Source: Nocardioides aquaticus | GTDB taxonomy: Bacteria; Actinomycetota; Actinomycetes; Propionibacteriales; Nocardioidaceae | Length of the DNA stretch: 64,000 nucleotides | Direction of reading: 5' to 3' | NCBI RefSeq assembly: GCF_018459925.1 | Contig: NZ_CP075371.1 | Span: 4,516,815 to 4,580,814, forward strand | Shown: one piece after another, positions 29,688-38,212 of the stretch | How the letters are laid out: each line of letters begins with the position of its first letter | Numbering within the stretch: position 1 is the first letter of the stretch | Notes under the pieces: model-generated | What the model saw: the letters and a program-made list of their open reading frames with translations, nothing else | The model's database searches: none | Told to the model about the DNA's origin: nothing | Program-made: the position numbers and the translations under genes

Positions 29688-30233
29688 GTGCAGCCGCTGC
29701 TGGTCGCCGCGCTCGGGCTCCTCCTGGTCTCCCTCCGGGTGGAGACCGGCGGGTTCGACGCCACCCCCGACCCGCTCGGCTGGGCGCTGGTCGTGCTCGC
29801 CGTCGCCCGGCTCCCGCGGGGGCTGCCGCACCGCACCGCCGTGCTCGCCCTGGCCGCGCTCGCCGGGACGACCTCGTTGGCCCTGGTGCTGCCCGGGACG
29901 ACCTCCCGCCTGGCTGCGGACCCCGCCCTGGCCTGGGCGGCCTCGCTGCCGGCCCTCGCCGCCACCGGCACCCTGCTGCACTCCCTGACCACGGCGTCGC
30001 GGGACGCGGGCGACCCCGCCGCGGCCGGCTGGCTCGGCTCGCTGCGCACCCTCACCGTCGCGGTGGCCGTGCTGCCGGCCGTGGTGCTGGGCGCCGGCGT
30101 CGGCGCGCTCGCGGGGCCCACGGCAGGCCTGGCCCAGCTCGCCGCGATCGGGACCGTGGCGGTGCTCCTGGTCTACGCCGGTCGGCCCTGGGCACGGCGG
30201 GGTGCAGCACCGGGCCGGACCACCCCGGTGTGA
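29688..30233 (+). CDS. Hypothetical integral membrane protein
   Basis: I do not recognise a family. The predicted protein has 181 residues with five or six hydrophobic helices starting at the N-terminus (VAALGLLLVSLRV), no charged catalytic cluster, and a basic C-terminal tail. The short motif TPDPLGWALVVLAVARL recalls small membrane proteins of actinobacteria annotated as hypothetical. The GTG at 29688 gives the first helix directly; coding-like codon use continues to the stop. It lies 41 bases after the MATE gene and is convergent with rplI. Confidence 0.6.
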   Translation: MQPLLVAALGLLLVSLRVETGGFDATPDPLGWALVVLAVARLPRGLPHRTAVLALAALAGTTSLALVLPGTTSRLAADPALAWAASLPALAATGTLLHSLTTASRDAGDPAAAGWLGSLRTLTVAVAVLPAVVLGAGVGALAGPTAGLAQLAAIGTVAVLLVYAGRPWARRGAAPGRTTPV

Positions 30234-30240
30234 GCACGAC

Positions 30241-30270
30241 GACGGCCGCCCCCCGGAGGGGACGGCCGTC
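30241..30270. terminator. Hairpin between convergent membrane gene and rplI
   Basis: Arms 30241-30253 (GACGGCCGCCCCC) and 30258-30270 pair over 13 positions with one mismatch around a 4-base loop. It sits 8 bases after one stop codon and 31 bases after the rplI stop on the other strand, so it can serve as a bidirectional terminator. No U tract is visible. Confidence 0.65.
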
Positions 30271-30300
30271 GCGGTGGTGCGGGTGGTGCGGGTGGCTCGG

Positions 30301-30747
30301 TCAGGCGGGGACGACGCTGAGCGTCACCGTGGCCGAGACCTCCTCGTGGAGCCGCACACCGACGGTGTGGTGGCCCAGCGACTTGATCGGGTTGCCGAGC
30401 ACGATCGTGCGCTTGTCGATCTTCTCGCCGGACGCGGTGCCGATCGCCGAGGCGATGTCACCGGTGGTGACGGCGCCGAACAGACGGCCTCCGGCACCGG
30501 CGCGGACCGGCAGGTCGACCGTCGAGCCCTCGAGCGAGGCCTTGACCTCGACCGCGTGGTCACGGTCGCGCACGGCGCGGGCGCCACGGGCGGCCTTGAT
30601 GGACTCGACGGTCTTCTCGCCGCCGCGGGTCCACACGAGGGCCTCGCCACGGGGGACGAGGTAGTTGCGGCCGTAGCCGGGCTTGACGTCCACGACGTCC
30701 CCGGGGGCACCGAGGCCGTCGACCTCCTGGGTGAGGATCAGCTTCAT
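30301..30747 (-). CDS. rplI: 50S ribosomal protein L9
   Basis: A 148-residue ribosomal protein binding 23S rRNA domain V. The N-terminal domain [19 protein letters not shown] and the signature [14 protein letters not shown] are diagnostic; the long connecting helix and C-terminal domain ([20 protein letters not shown]) are complete. Length is normal. It is the last gene of the rpsF-ssb-rpsR-rplI operon, 13 bases after rpsR. A hairpin past the stop likely ends the transcript. Confidence 0.96.
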   Translation of the reverse strand: MKLILTQEVDGLGAPGDVVDVKPGYGRNYLVPRGEALVWTRGGEKTVESIKAARGARAVRDRDHAVEVKASLEGSTVDLPVRAGAGGRLFGAVTTGDIASAIGTASGEKIDKRTIVLGNPIKSLGHHTVGVRLHEEVSATVTLSVVPA

Positions 30748-30760
30748 GTCGTCAGTCCTC

Positions 30761-30997
30761 TCAGCGACCGGTCGCGGTGTACGGCAGCAGGGCGACCTCG
30801 CGGGCGTTCTTCACGGCCGTGGCGACGTCGCGCTGGTGCTGGACACAGTTGCCCGTGACCCGACGCGCGCGGATCTTGCCGCGGTCGGAGATGAACTTGC
30901 GGAGCAGGGCGGCGTCCTTGTAGTCGACACCGGTCGCCTTCTCCTTGCAGAACTGGCAAACCTTCTTCTTCGGCTTGCGGACCACTGGCTTGGCCAT
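30761..30997 (-). CDS. rpsR: 30S ribosomal protein S18 (zinc-binding form)
   Basis: A 78-residue small-subunit protein that pairs with S6. It keeps Cys14, Cys17, Cys51 and His54, forming a probable zinc site, so this is the C+ paralogue. Many actinobacteria also have a zinc-free S18 under Zur control; none is in this window. The ATG at 30997 is preceded by GGAG. It lies in the rpsF-ssb-rpsR-rplI operon. Confidence 0.96.
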   Translation of the reverse strand: MAKPVVRKPKKKVCQFCKEKATGVDYKDAALLRKFISDRGKIRARRVTGNCVQHQRDVATAVKNAREVALLPYTATGR

Positions 30998-31067
30998 TGT
31001 GGGGCTCTCCTTCGATGAGCCCGGTCCGTCGTGGTGTCACGGACCGGAATGGTGGATGGGTGCTGGA

Positions 31068-31664
31068 TCAGAAGGGGGGCTCTTCCGAGCCGACGCCCGG
31101 AGCCCCCCAGGGGTCGGCCTGCTGGCCACCGGCGGGGCGCTGCTGGCCACCCTGCGCAGGAGTGGCCCACGGGTCGTCCCCGCCGTACGAGCCGCCGCCG
31201 GAGCCGCCCTGGTTGCCCTGGCCGCCCTGGCCGCCGCCGGAGCCGCCCTGCGGGGCGCCCCCGCCGTAGCCGCCGCCACCCTGGCCGTTGCCGCCGGAGC
31301 GGCTGGCCCGGGTGACCTTGGCCGTGGCGTACTTCAGCGACGGCCCGACCTCCTCGACCTCGAGCTCGACGACGGTACGCTTCTCGCCCTCACGCGTCTC
31401 GTAGGAGCGCTGCTTGAGCCGCCCCTGCACGACGACGCGCATCCCCTTCTGCAGGGACTCGGCGACGTTCTCCGCGGCCTGACGCCACACCGAGCAGGAG
31501 AGGAACAGGCCTTCGCCGTCCTTCCACTCGTTGGTGTTCTTGTCGAAGGTGCGCGGCGTCGACGCGATCCGGAAGTTCGCCACGGCCGCCCCGGAGGGCG
31601 TGAAGCGAAGCTCGGGGTCGTCGACGAGGTTGCCGACGACGGTGATGACGGTCTCGCCTGCCAT
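31068..31664 (-). CDS. ssb: Single-stranded DNA-binding protein
   Basis: A 198-residue SSB that coats single-stranded DNA in replication and repair. The OB fold fills residues 1-110 ([24 protein letters not shown], and the conserved [15 protein letters not shown]). It is followed by a long Gly/Gln-rich flexible linker with GGGQGG-type repeats and the acidic tip ending EEPPF, which recruits partner proteins. The ATG at 31664 has a GGAG upstream. Its place between rpsF and rpsR is the standard bacterial arrangement. Confidence 0.96.
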   Translation of the reverse strand: MAGETVITVVGNLVDDPELRFTPSGAAVANFRIASTPRTFDKNTNEWKDGEGLFLSCSVWRQAAENVAESLQKGMRVVVQGRLKQRSYETREGEKRTVVELEVEEVGPSLKYATAKVTRASRSGGNGQGGGGYGGGAPQGGSGGGQGGQGNQGGSGGGSYGGDDPWATPAQGGQQRPAGGQQADPWGAPGVGSEEPPF

Positions 31665-31768
31665 GGGTCTCTCCTGGGTCGAGGTGGTGCGGTGTCCGGT
31701 GCGGTGTCCGCCGATCGTGCCGTGCCTCGCCGACAGCCGTCACCGGCTGTCCACAGGCAGGGCTGCGA

Positions 31769-32059
31769 TCAGTGGGCGTCGGGCCGGAGGACCTTGGTAC
31801 GCAGGATCGACTCGTTCAGGGTGAGCTGGCGGTCGAACTCCTTGACCGTGGCCGGCTCGGCCTGCAGCGTGACGACGGCGTAGATGCCCTCGGCGTTCTT
31901 CTTGACCTCGTAGGCCAGGCGCCGACGGCCCCAGACGTCGAGGTTGTCGATCGTGCCGCCGTCCTTGCGGATGACGTTGAGGTACTTGTCGAGGGACGGC
32001 TCGATGGTCCGCTCGTCGAGACTGGGGTCAAGGATGACCATGACTTCGTATGCGCGCAA
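31769..32059 (-). CDS. rpsF: 30S ribosomal protein S6
   Basis: A 96-residue ribosomal protein, partner of S18 on the 30S platform. The fold begins [18 protein letters not shown] and contains the conserved [11 protein letters not shown]. The start is a TTG at 32059 with GGAGGTG eight bases upstream, which is the only start that keeps the complete first strand. It leads the rpsF-ssb-rpsR-rplI operon. The leader folds a perfect hairpin at 32090-32108. Confidence 0.95.
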   Translation of the reverse strand: MRAYEVMVILDPSLDERTIEPSLDKYLNVIRKDGGTIDNLDVWGRRRLAYEVKKNAEGIYAVVTLQAEPATVKEFDRQLTLNESILRTKVLRPDAH

Positions 32060-32089
32060 GGCTGTCTCCACCTCCTGTGGGCTAGGGCG

Positions 32090-32108
32090 GCCACGGAATC
32101 TCCGTGGC
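32090..32108 (-). promoter_or_regulatory. Leader hairpin upstream of rpsF
   Basis: GCCACGGA (32090-32097) pairs perfectly with TCCGTGGC (32101-32108) around a 3-base loop, about 30 bases before the rpsF start codon. S6:S18 complexes in other bacteria repress their own mRNA by binding a leader hairpin with an unpaired CCG; a CCG follows this stem on the transcribed strand. Assignment as that element is tentative. Confidence 0.3.
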
Positions 32109-32248
32109 AGGAGGGCCTGTGCTCCTCGGGGCGCGGACCCGGTCGGCGGGTCCGGCTGGTCGCGAGGACAGGACAAGGTACCAGCGGGGCGCCGACGGGG
32201 GTAAATCATCACCCCCCGCCCTGCGGGCCCACGGTCTAGCATCCGCGG

Positions 32249-33562
32249 GTGCCCCCCGCCGAGCCCCGCCGTCCTGCCCGTCCCACCCGTACCTCCCGTC
32301 CCGCCGGCTCGCCCCGCGACCGCGCGGGCGAGGACGGCGACGTCGCCCTGGTCCTCGACGCGGGCGGCGCCCGCTCGGCCTACCAGGTCGGCGTGCTGGA
32401 GGTCCTGCTGCCGGAGCTGGAGCGTCGCGGCGTGCACCCGACGCTCCACCTCGGCACGAGCGCCGGCGCGCTGCTCGCCGCGGCGCTCACCTCGACCGCG
32501 CACCTCGACGCCGAGGAGCAGGTCGAGCGCCTCGTGGCCACGCTGGACCAGGCCACCAAGCGGCACGTGATCCGGCCCCTGTGGCAGCAGGTGCCCGTCG
32601 TCGCGCTGCGCTACGCCTCCGAGACGCTGGGGCTGTCGGTGTTCCGCCTCCGGGGCCTCTTCGGGACGGGGCCGCTGGCGCGCACCCTGGGCCGCGCGAT
32701 CAGCTGGGACTCCCTGCACGACAACCTCGAGCAGGGGCGGGTGCACGCCCTGTCGATCGTGGCCACGGCCGTCCGTACCGGCGAGGTCGTGATGTTCACC
32801 GAGACCGACCCGGACCACCGGGACCTCCCCGGGCCCGAGACGCCGGACGGCTACCGCCGCTTCGTGCGGACCCACCTGGGCGTGGAGCACCTGATGGCGT
32901 CCTCGGCGATCCCGACGCTCTTCCCGTCGGTGCGGGTGGAGTCCCCCGACGAGGCCGCGGGCTGGTACGCCGACGGCGCCACCCGCCGGCGGGTCCCGCT
33001 GGCCCCCGCGCTCGAGCTGGGGGCCGAGCGGGTCGTGGCCGTGGGCACCGGGAGCCTGCACCCCCGCACCGCCGACCCGGTGCTCGACCGCACCCCGGTC
33101 GACCTCGGCGACGGCGGGGCGACGCTGCTCGGCTCGGTAATGGACGACCCGATGCGCCACGACCTCCGCCGGCTCGCCGAGACCAACGCGATGGCCGCCG
33201 ACGAGGACCTCCGCCCCGCGCTCGACCGGCACCGCGCGTCGCGGGGCAGGCCGCCGTACCGGGTGGTCCCCTACGTCGCGATCGCCCCCGAGCGCGGCGA
33301 CGCGCTGGCCGACACCGCGCTCGAGGTGTTCCGCGAGAACCACAAGTCCTGGCGCGGCACCCTGTCCGACCCCGACCTCCAGGTCGTGCACCGGTTGCTG
33401 GGCAGCGACAGCCCGCTGCAGGGCGAGCTGCTGAGCTACCTGCTCTTCGACCCCGACTTCTTCGACGCCGCGCGGGACCTGGGCCGCCGCGACGGGCGGA
33501 CCTGGCTGGCCGAGCACCCCGACCTGTGGGAGACCGGGCCGATCCAGGCCCCGGCCGGCTGA
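32249..33562 (+). CDS. Patatin-like phospholipase
   Basis: A 437-residue predicted acylhydrolase. The oxyanion loop is [12 protein letters not shown] (from residue 37), the nucleophile elbow [11 protein letters not shown] (near residue 70) and the catalytic Asp lies in YADGATRRR (near residue 246). A long C-terminal domain without a recognised fold follows. The GTG start at 32249 leaves a Pro/Arg-rich 30-residue N-terminus; a later start cannot be excluded. It is divergent from rpsF and followed by two perfect hairpins. It is not closely similar to the patatin at the window's left edge. Confidence 0.85.
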   Translation: MPPAEPRRPARPTRTSRPAGSPRDRAGEDGDVALVLDAGGARSAYQVGVLEVLLPELERRGVHPTLHLGTSAGALLAAALTSTAHLDAEEQVERLVATLDQATKRHVIRPLWQQVPVVALRYASETLGLSVFRLRGLFGTGPLARTLGRAISWDSLHDNLEQGRVHALSIVATAVRTGEVVMFTETDPDHRDLPGPETPDGYRRFVRTHLGVEHLMASSAIPTLFPSVRVESPDEAAGWYADGATRRRVPLAPALELGAERVVAVGTGSLHPRTADPVLDRTPVDLGDGGATLLGSVMDDPMRHDLRRLAETNAMAADEDLRPALDRHRASRGRPPYRVVPYVAIAPERGDALADTALEVFRENHKSWRGTLSDPDLQVVHRLLGSDSPLQGELLSYLLFDPDFFDAARDLGRRDGRTWLAEHPDLWETGPIQAPAG

Positions 33563-33585
33563 GCCGTACTCGACGGGCAAGTTTC

Positions 33586-33619
33586 GAACATGTCGGCCTT
33601 CGCAAAGGCCGACATGTTC
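33586..33619. terminator. Perfect 15-base hairpin downstream of patatin gene
   Basis: GAACATGTCGGCCTT at 33586-33600 and its exact complement at 33605-33619 enclose the loop CGCA. It begins 24 bases after the patatin stop. A terminator is possible, but the perfect stem with an ACATGTCGG core and a second hairpin immediately after suggest a dispersed palindromic element. Confidence 0.55.
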
Positions 33620-33620
33620 A

Positions 33621-33646
33621 GAAGTCCCCGGCCGACCGGGGACTTC
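33621..33646. repeat. Second perfect hairpin, 11-base arms
   Basis: GAAGTCCCCGG (33621-33631) and CCGGGGACTTC (33636-33646) pair perfectly around CCGA. It lies one base after the first hairpin and 34 bases before the endonuclease IV start, so it may also influence that gene's leader. Confidence 0.55.
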
Positions 33647-33680
33647 AGCACCCTCCACCCGGCCCACCTACGCTGGCCCG

Positions 33681-34484
33681 ATGAGCAGCACCACGATCGC
33701 CATCGGCGCCCACGTCGACCAGACCGACCCGCTGGCCGAGGCCCGCGAGCGGGGGGCGCCGCTGGTGCAGATGTTCCTGGGCGACCCGCAGGGCTACGCC
33801 GGCCCCGAGGTGGCGTACGCCGGCGGCGCCGCGGCGCTGCGGGCCGACGCGGAGGCGGCGGGGGTGGACCTCTACGTCCACGCGCCCTACATCGTCAACG
33901 TCGCCACCACCAACAACCGGATCCGGATCCCGAGCCGCAAGCTGCTCCAGAAGCACGTCGACGCCGCGGCCGAGATCGGCGCGAAGGGCCTGGTCGTGCA
34001 CGGCGGGCACGTGAACAAGGCCGACGACCCCGAGACCGGGTTCGACAACTGGCGCAAGGCCGTCGAGGCCACCGACCTCAAGCTCCCGCTGCTGATCGAG
34101 AACACCGCCGGCGGGGACAACGCGATGACCCGCTACCTCGAGCGGATCGGGCGGGTGTGGGACGCGATCTCCTCGGCCGAGGGCGCCGACATGGTCGGGT
34201 TCTGCCTCGACACCTGCCACGCCCACGCCGGCGGCAACGACCTCACCACGGTGGTCCAGGACGTGCTGGCGATCACCGGGCGGATCGACCTGGTCCACGC
34301 CAACGACAGCCGTGACGAGTTCGACTCCGGCGCCGACCGGCACGCCAACTTCGGCCAGGGCCGGATCGACCCCGACCTGCTGGCGCAGGTGGTGCGCGAC
34401 GCCGGCGCCCCGGTCGTCTGCGAGACCCCCGGCCCGGCCGAGGCGCACGTCGCCGACTTCGCCTGGCTCCGCGACCGCCTCTGA
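33681..34484 (+). CDS. nfo: Deoxyribonuclease IV (AP endonuclease)
   Basis: A 267-residue TIM-barrel enzyme of the endonuclease IV family that cuts DNA 5' of abasic sites in base excision repair. Metal-ligand motifs are present: HAPYIVN, LVVHGGH, LLIENTAGG, FCLDTCHAHA, LVHANDSRDEFDSGADRH and CETPG. Length matches the shorter actinobacterial forms. The ATG at 33681 begins IAIGAHV, the first barrel strand. It is followed at 45 bases by the FemAB gene on the same strand. Confidence 0.92.
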   Translation: MSSTTIAIGAHVDQTDPLAEARERGAPLVQMFLGDPQGYAGPEVAYAGGAAALRADAEAAGVDLYVHAPYIVNVATTNNRIRIPSRKLLQKHVDAAAEIGAKGLVVHGGHVNKADDPETGFDNWRKAVEATDLKLPLLIENTAGGDNAMTRYLERIGRVWDAISSAEGADMVGFCLDTCHAHAGGNDLTTVVQDVLAITGRIDLVHANDSRDEFDSGADRHANFGQGRIDPDLLAQVVRDAGAPVVCETPGPAEAHVADFAWLRDRL

Positions 34485-34529
34485 CCCGCCCGGTCGGGCC
34501 CACCGCCCCGGCGCCGGTAGCCTCGATCC

Positions 34530-35705
34530 GTGCCTGCCGCCCTCACCGTCCGACCCGTCACCGAGGACGAGCACCTCGCCCACCTGCGCTCGCGCCCGTC
34601 GGCCAGCTTCCTGCAGACCCCGGCCTGGGGCCGGGTCAAGAGCGAGTGGCGCCGTGAGTCGCTGGGCTGGTTCCGGGCCTCGCCCGACGGTGCCGAGGAG
34701 ATGGTCGGCACCGCACTGGTCCTCTACCGCCAGCTGCCCAGGGTCAAGCGGTTCCTGGCCTACCTGCCCGAGGGACCCGTCCTGGACTGGGACGACGCCG
34801 CCGACGACCTCGCCGCCTGGCTCGACCCGCTGACGGCCCACGTCAAGAAGCAGGGCGCCTTCGGCGTCCGGATCGGCCCGCCCGTCGTCACCCGCCGCTG
34901 GAGCGCGCAGCAGGTCAAGGACGGCGTCGCCGACGCCGGCACCGCCCGCCTGGCCGACCTGGCCCCCTCGGTGCGCGAGCCGCTCGGCGCGGCCGTCGTC
35001 TCGGGCCTGCGCCGGCTCGGCTGGCGCCACCAGGGCGCCGAGGGCGGGTTCGCCGCGGGGCAGCCGCAGTACGTCTTCCAGGTCCCGCTGGTCCACCCCG
35101 ACGGCACCGCCCGCACCGAGGACGAGGTCCTCAAGGGCATGAACCAGCTCTGGCGCCGCAACATCAAGAAGGCCGCCAAGGAGGGCGTCGAGGTGACCAC
35201 CGCCGACGTCGGCGACCCCGCCGGGCTGGCCGACGAGCTGGCCGCCTTCCACGCGCTCTACGTCCACACCGCCGAGCGCGACCACTTCACCCCGCGCCCG
35301 CTGTCGTACTTCCGCACGATGGCCGAGGCGCTCGGCGCCGAGGACCGCGACCGGTTCCGGGTCTTCGCCGCCCGCCAGGAGGGCGACCTGGTCGCCTCGA
35401 CCGTCGCGATCCGGGTCGGCACCCACGCCTGGTACTCCTACGGCGCCTCCTCCACCGAGAAGCGCGAGGTCCGCGGCTCCAACGCCGTGCAGTGGGCGAT
35501 GGTCCGCGACGCGCTCGCCGCCGGCGCCCACGTCTACGACCTGCGCGGCATCACCGACACCCTCGACCCCGAGGACTCCCACGTCGGCCTGATCCAGTTC
35601 AAGGTCGGCACCGGCGGCGAGGCCGTCGAGACCGTCGGCGAGTGGGACCTCCCGCTCAACCGGGTGCTCTACCGCGCCTTCGACCTCTACATGAGCCGGC
35701 GGTGA
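34530..35705 (+). CDS. FemAB-family peptidoglycan aminoacyltransferase
   Basis: A 391-residue transferase with tandem GNAT-like domains of the FemX/FemAB type, which adds amino acids from aminoacyl-tRNA to the stem peptide of lipid II. Visible motifs: SFLQTPAWGRVKSEW at residues 25-39, the LWRRNIKKAAKEGVEV segment near residue 208, and the C-terminal DLRGITDTLDPEDSHVGLIQFKVG, shared with this family. The GTG at 34530 is used. The next gene begins 4 bases after the stop, so the pair is one transcription unit and probably one function. Confidence 0.85.
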   Translation: MPAALTVRPVTEDEHLAHLRSRPSASFLQTPAWGRVKSEWRRESLGWFRASPDGAEEMVGTALVLYRQLPRVKRFLAYLPEGPVLDWDDAADDLAAWLDPLTAHVKKQGAFGVRIGPPVVTRRWSAQQVKDGVADAGTARLADLAPSVREPLGAAVVSGLRRLGWRHQGAEGGFAAGQPQYVFQVPLVHPDGTARTEDEVLKGMNQLWRRNIKKAAKEGVEVTTADVGDPAGLADELAAFHALYVHTAERDHFTPRPLSYFRTMAEALGAEDRDRFRVFAARQEGDLVASTVAIRVGTHAWYSYGASSTEKREVRGSNAVQWAMVRDALAAGAHVYDLRGITDTLDPEDSHVGLIQFKVGTGGEAVETVGEWDLPLNRVLYRAFDLYMSRR

Positions 35706-35709
35706 CCGC

Positions 35710-36780
35710 ATGAGCCTGACCCTCCACGTCGACGGCGCCCGGTGGCGCGCCCACCTCGACGCCGTCGCGACCGCGAACCCTGGCCTGACGCCCGTCGTCA
35801 AGGGCAACGGCTACGGCCTGACCCTGCCCCGGCTCGCCCGTCGCGCCGGCTGGCTGCGCGACCAGGGCCACGACCTCGACACGATCGCGGTCGGCACCTA
35901 CTCCGAGCTCGAGACCGTGGCGAGCCGGTTCGACGGCGACCTGCTGGTGCTGACCCCGTGGCGGCCGTTCGGGCCCGAGCTCGAGCTCGACGAGCACCTC
36001 GAGCGCCGGGTCGTCCACACGGTCGGGCGCCTCGAGGACCTGGTCGACCTGCTCGACCGGCACCCCGCCGCCCGGGTCGTGCTCGAGCGACGCACCAGCA
36101 TGCTGCGTCACGGCTTCGACGCCGACGGGTTGCGGGCCGCCGGCAGGCTGCTGCGCGGACGACGTACGGCCTCCGTGGCCGGCGTGGCGTTCCACCTCCC
36201 GCTCGACCAGGGCTCGCACCTCGCCGAGGTCCTGCGGCTGATGGACGACGTGGTCGCGGCCGACCTGCCGACCCGCACCCTATGGATCAGCCACCTCTCG
36301 GCCGACGAGCTGGCCACCCTGCGCAGGACCTACGCGGACTACGTCGTGCGGCCCCGGGTCGGCACCGCCCTGTGGCTCGGCGACCGCGGCGCGCTGCGGG
36401 TCACCTCGACCGTGCTCGACGTGCACCCGCTGCGCCGCGGCCAGGTGTACGGCTACCGCGGTCGTACCGCGCCCCGCGCCGGGCACCTGCTGGTCGTCAG
36501 CGGCGGCACGGCCCACGGCATCGGGCTGACCGCCCCGGCCGGTGAGAGCCGGCTGCGCGCCCGCGCCGCCGTCCTGGCACGCGGCGGCCTCGACGCCGCC
36601 GGCCTGGCCCGCTCCCCGTTCACCGTCGACGGCCGCCAGCGGCTCTTCGCCGAGCCCCCGCACATGCAGGCCTCGATGCTCCTGCTGCCCGCCGGCGCCC
36701 GGGTGCCCGAGGTCGGCGACGAGCTGGACGTCCGGGTCCGCTACACCACGACGTCGTTCGACCGCGTGCTGGTGGACTGA
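35710..36780 (+). CDS. Alanine-racemase-like PLP protein (fold type III)
   Basis: A 356-residue protein with the alanine racemase N-terminal barrel. The PLP lysine is in VVKGNGYGL near residue 31. The C-terminal beta domain is recognisable (GQVYGYRGRTA, SGGTAHGIGL) but diverges from standard Alr at the usual second catalytic Tyr and substrate motif. Its coupling to the FemAB gene (4-base gap) suggests it supplies or epimerises the amino acid that FemAB adds, but the reaction is not established. The 3' end overlaps the convergent glycosyltransferase gene by 40 bases. Confidence 0.78.
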   Translation: MSLTLHVDGARWRAHLDAVATANPGLTPVVKGNGYGLTLPRLARRAGWLRDQGHDLDTIAVGTYSELETVASRFDGDLLVLTPWRPFGPELELDEHLERRVVHTVGRLEDLVDLLDRHPAARVVLERRTSMLRHGFDADGLRAAGRLLRGRRTASVAGVAFHLPLDQGSHLAEVLRLMDDVVAADLPTRTLWISHLSADELATLRRTYADYVVRPRVGTALWLGDRGALRVTSTVLDVHPLRRGQVYGYRGRTAPRAGHLLVVSGGTAHGIGLTAPAGESRLRARAAVLARGGLDAAGLARSPFTVDGRQRLFAEPPHMQASMLLLPAGARVPEVGDELDVRVRYTTTSFDRVLVD

Positions 36781-38212
36781 CCCCGGGCCCGCGCCGGCAG
36801 CGTCAACGGCTCCGTGCGGGCCACCGGGTCCCGGTGCGGCCGCCACACGTCGCGGACCACCACGGCGGCGAGGTAGAGCTCGCAGAGCATCCGCAGGACG
36901 ATCCCGAGCCAGTAGACCGGGGCGTCGTACGCCTCGCCCTCGCCGGCCGCGCCCGGGCGGAGGTAGCCGCCGAGGTACCACCAGATCACCGCGAAGTAGA
37001 AGACCTCCCCGGCCTGCCACACGAGCTGGTCGCGCCAGCGCGGACGCGCCAGCGCCGCCAGCGGCAGCAGCCACAGGACGTACTGCGGGGAGTAGACCTT
37101 GTTGACCAGCAGGAACCCGACCACGACCAGCAGGCCGAGCTGGGCCAGCCGGGGCGGGGACGGGGCCAGCAGGCCGAGCGCCGCGACGCCGAGGCACCAC
37201 ACGACCAGGAACGCCTGCGAGACCAGGTTGATCGTGCCGGCCGAGAAGGTCACGTCACCGACCTGGGAGACCACCGTCCACACCGAGCCGAGGTCGGCGC
37301 CCCGCTCGGCGTTGAACCCCCAGAAGACGCCCCAGGCCTCCGGCCCGGTGAGGTACGCCGGGGCGTTGGCCAGCAGCCACGCGCCGGCCGCCCCGCGACC
37401 ACGAGACCGGCGTCGCGCCAGCGCCGCGCCCGCACCAGCAGCACCAGCGCCGGTCCCAGCAGCAGCCCGGGGTAGAGCTTGGCGGCGGTGCCCAGCCCGA
37501 GCAGCACCCCGGTCAGCAGCGGGCGCCCGCGCGACCACGACCACAGCGCCGCCGCGACCAGCGCCACGGCCAGCAGGTCCCAGTTGACCAGCCCGGTCAG
37601 CGCCAGGGCCGGCGAGGCGGCGAGGACCGCGGCGTCCCAGGGTCGGCCGGGGTTCGCCCGGGTCAGGAACCACGCCGCGGCCAGGGTCAGCAGGGCCAGG
37701 CCGAGGGCGTTGACCACGGTGAACACCACGACCTCGCGCGCCACCTCGGGCTGGCCGAAGAGCTCGTCTGCCGGGGTGGCGTACCGCGGGGCGAGGTCGG
37801 GGAAGCCGACCACCGCGTGGGTGGCCCAGCTCGTCGCCCAGGCCCAGTAGGAGATCCCGACGGGGTACTCCATGGCCTCGAAGCGGTCGCGCACCCCGGC
37901 GTCGTCGGAGTAGGGCCACTCGTGCTCGACGAAGCCCCGGCCCGTGTAGAGGTAGGGCAGGTCGGAGTAGCACATCGCCGAGTAGCGGGTCTCGCCGTCG
38001 GCCCACGCGTCGGCGGCGCACGGCGCCTTCTGCAGGGTGCCGAGCGCGAAGGTCAGCGCGGCCAGCAGCAGCACCACCGCGGTGGGGTTCCACCACCGGC
38101 TGCGGGCGGCGCGGGGCCCGACCGGGCCGCCGACGCCCTCGCTGAGGGCGGCGACCACGGGGTCGTCCTGGGTCGGGTGGACGTGGCGGGCCACCCGACC
38201 CCGGTCAGTCAC
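36741..38212 (-). pseudogene. GT87-type membrane glycosyltransferase, frameshifted
   Basis: A polytopic membrane protein of about 490 residues if repaired, resembling DUF2029/GT87 polyprenyl-phosphate mannosyltransferases that act on lipoglycans or arabinomannan. Features: a large extracytoplasmic loop with CYSDLPYLYTGRGF, GTAAKLYPGLLLGP, and the C-terminal NKVYSPQYVLWLLPL typical of the group. A run of four C (plus strand 37391-37394) needs one more base; then the two frames join as VAGAAGAWLLANAPAYL. GTG 38212 overlaps the penicillin-binding protein gene. The break looks like a sequencing error. Confidence 0.8.
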
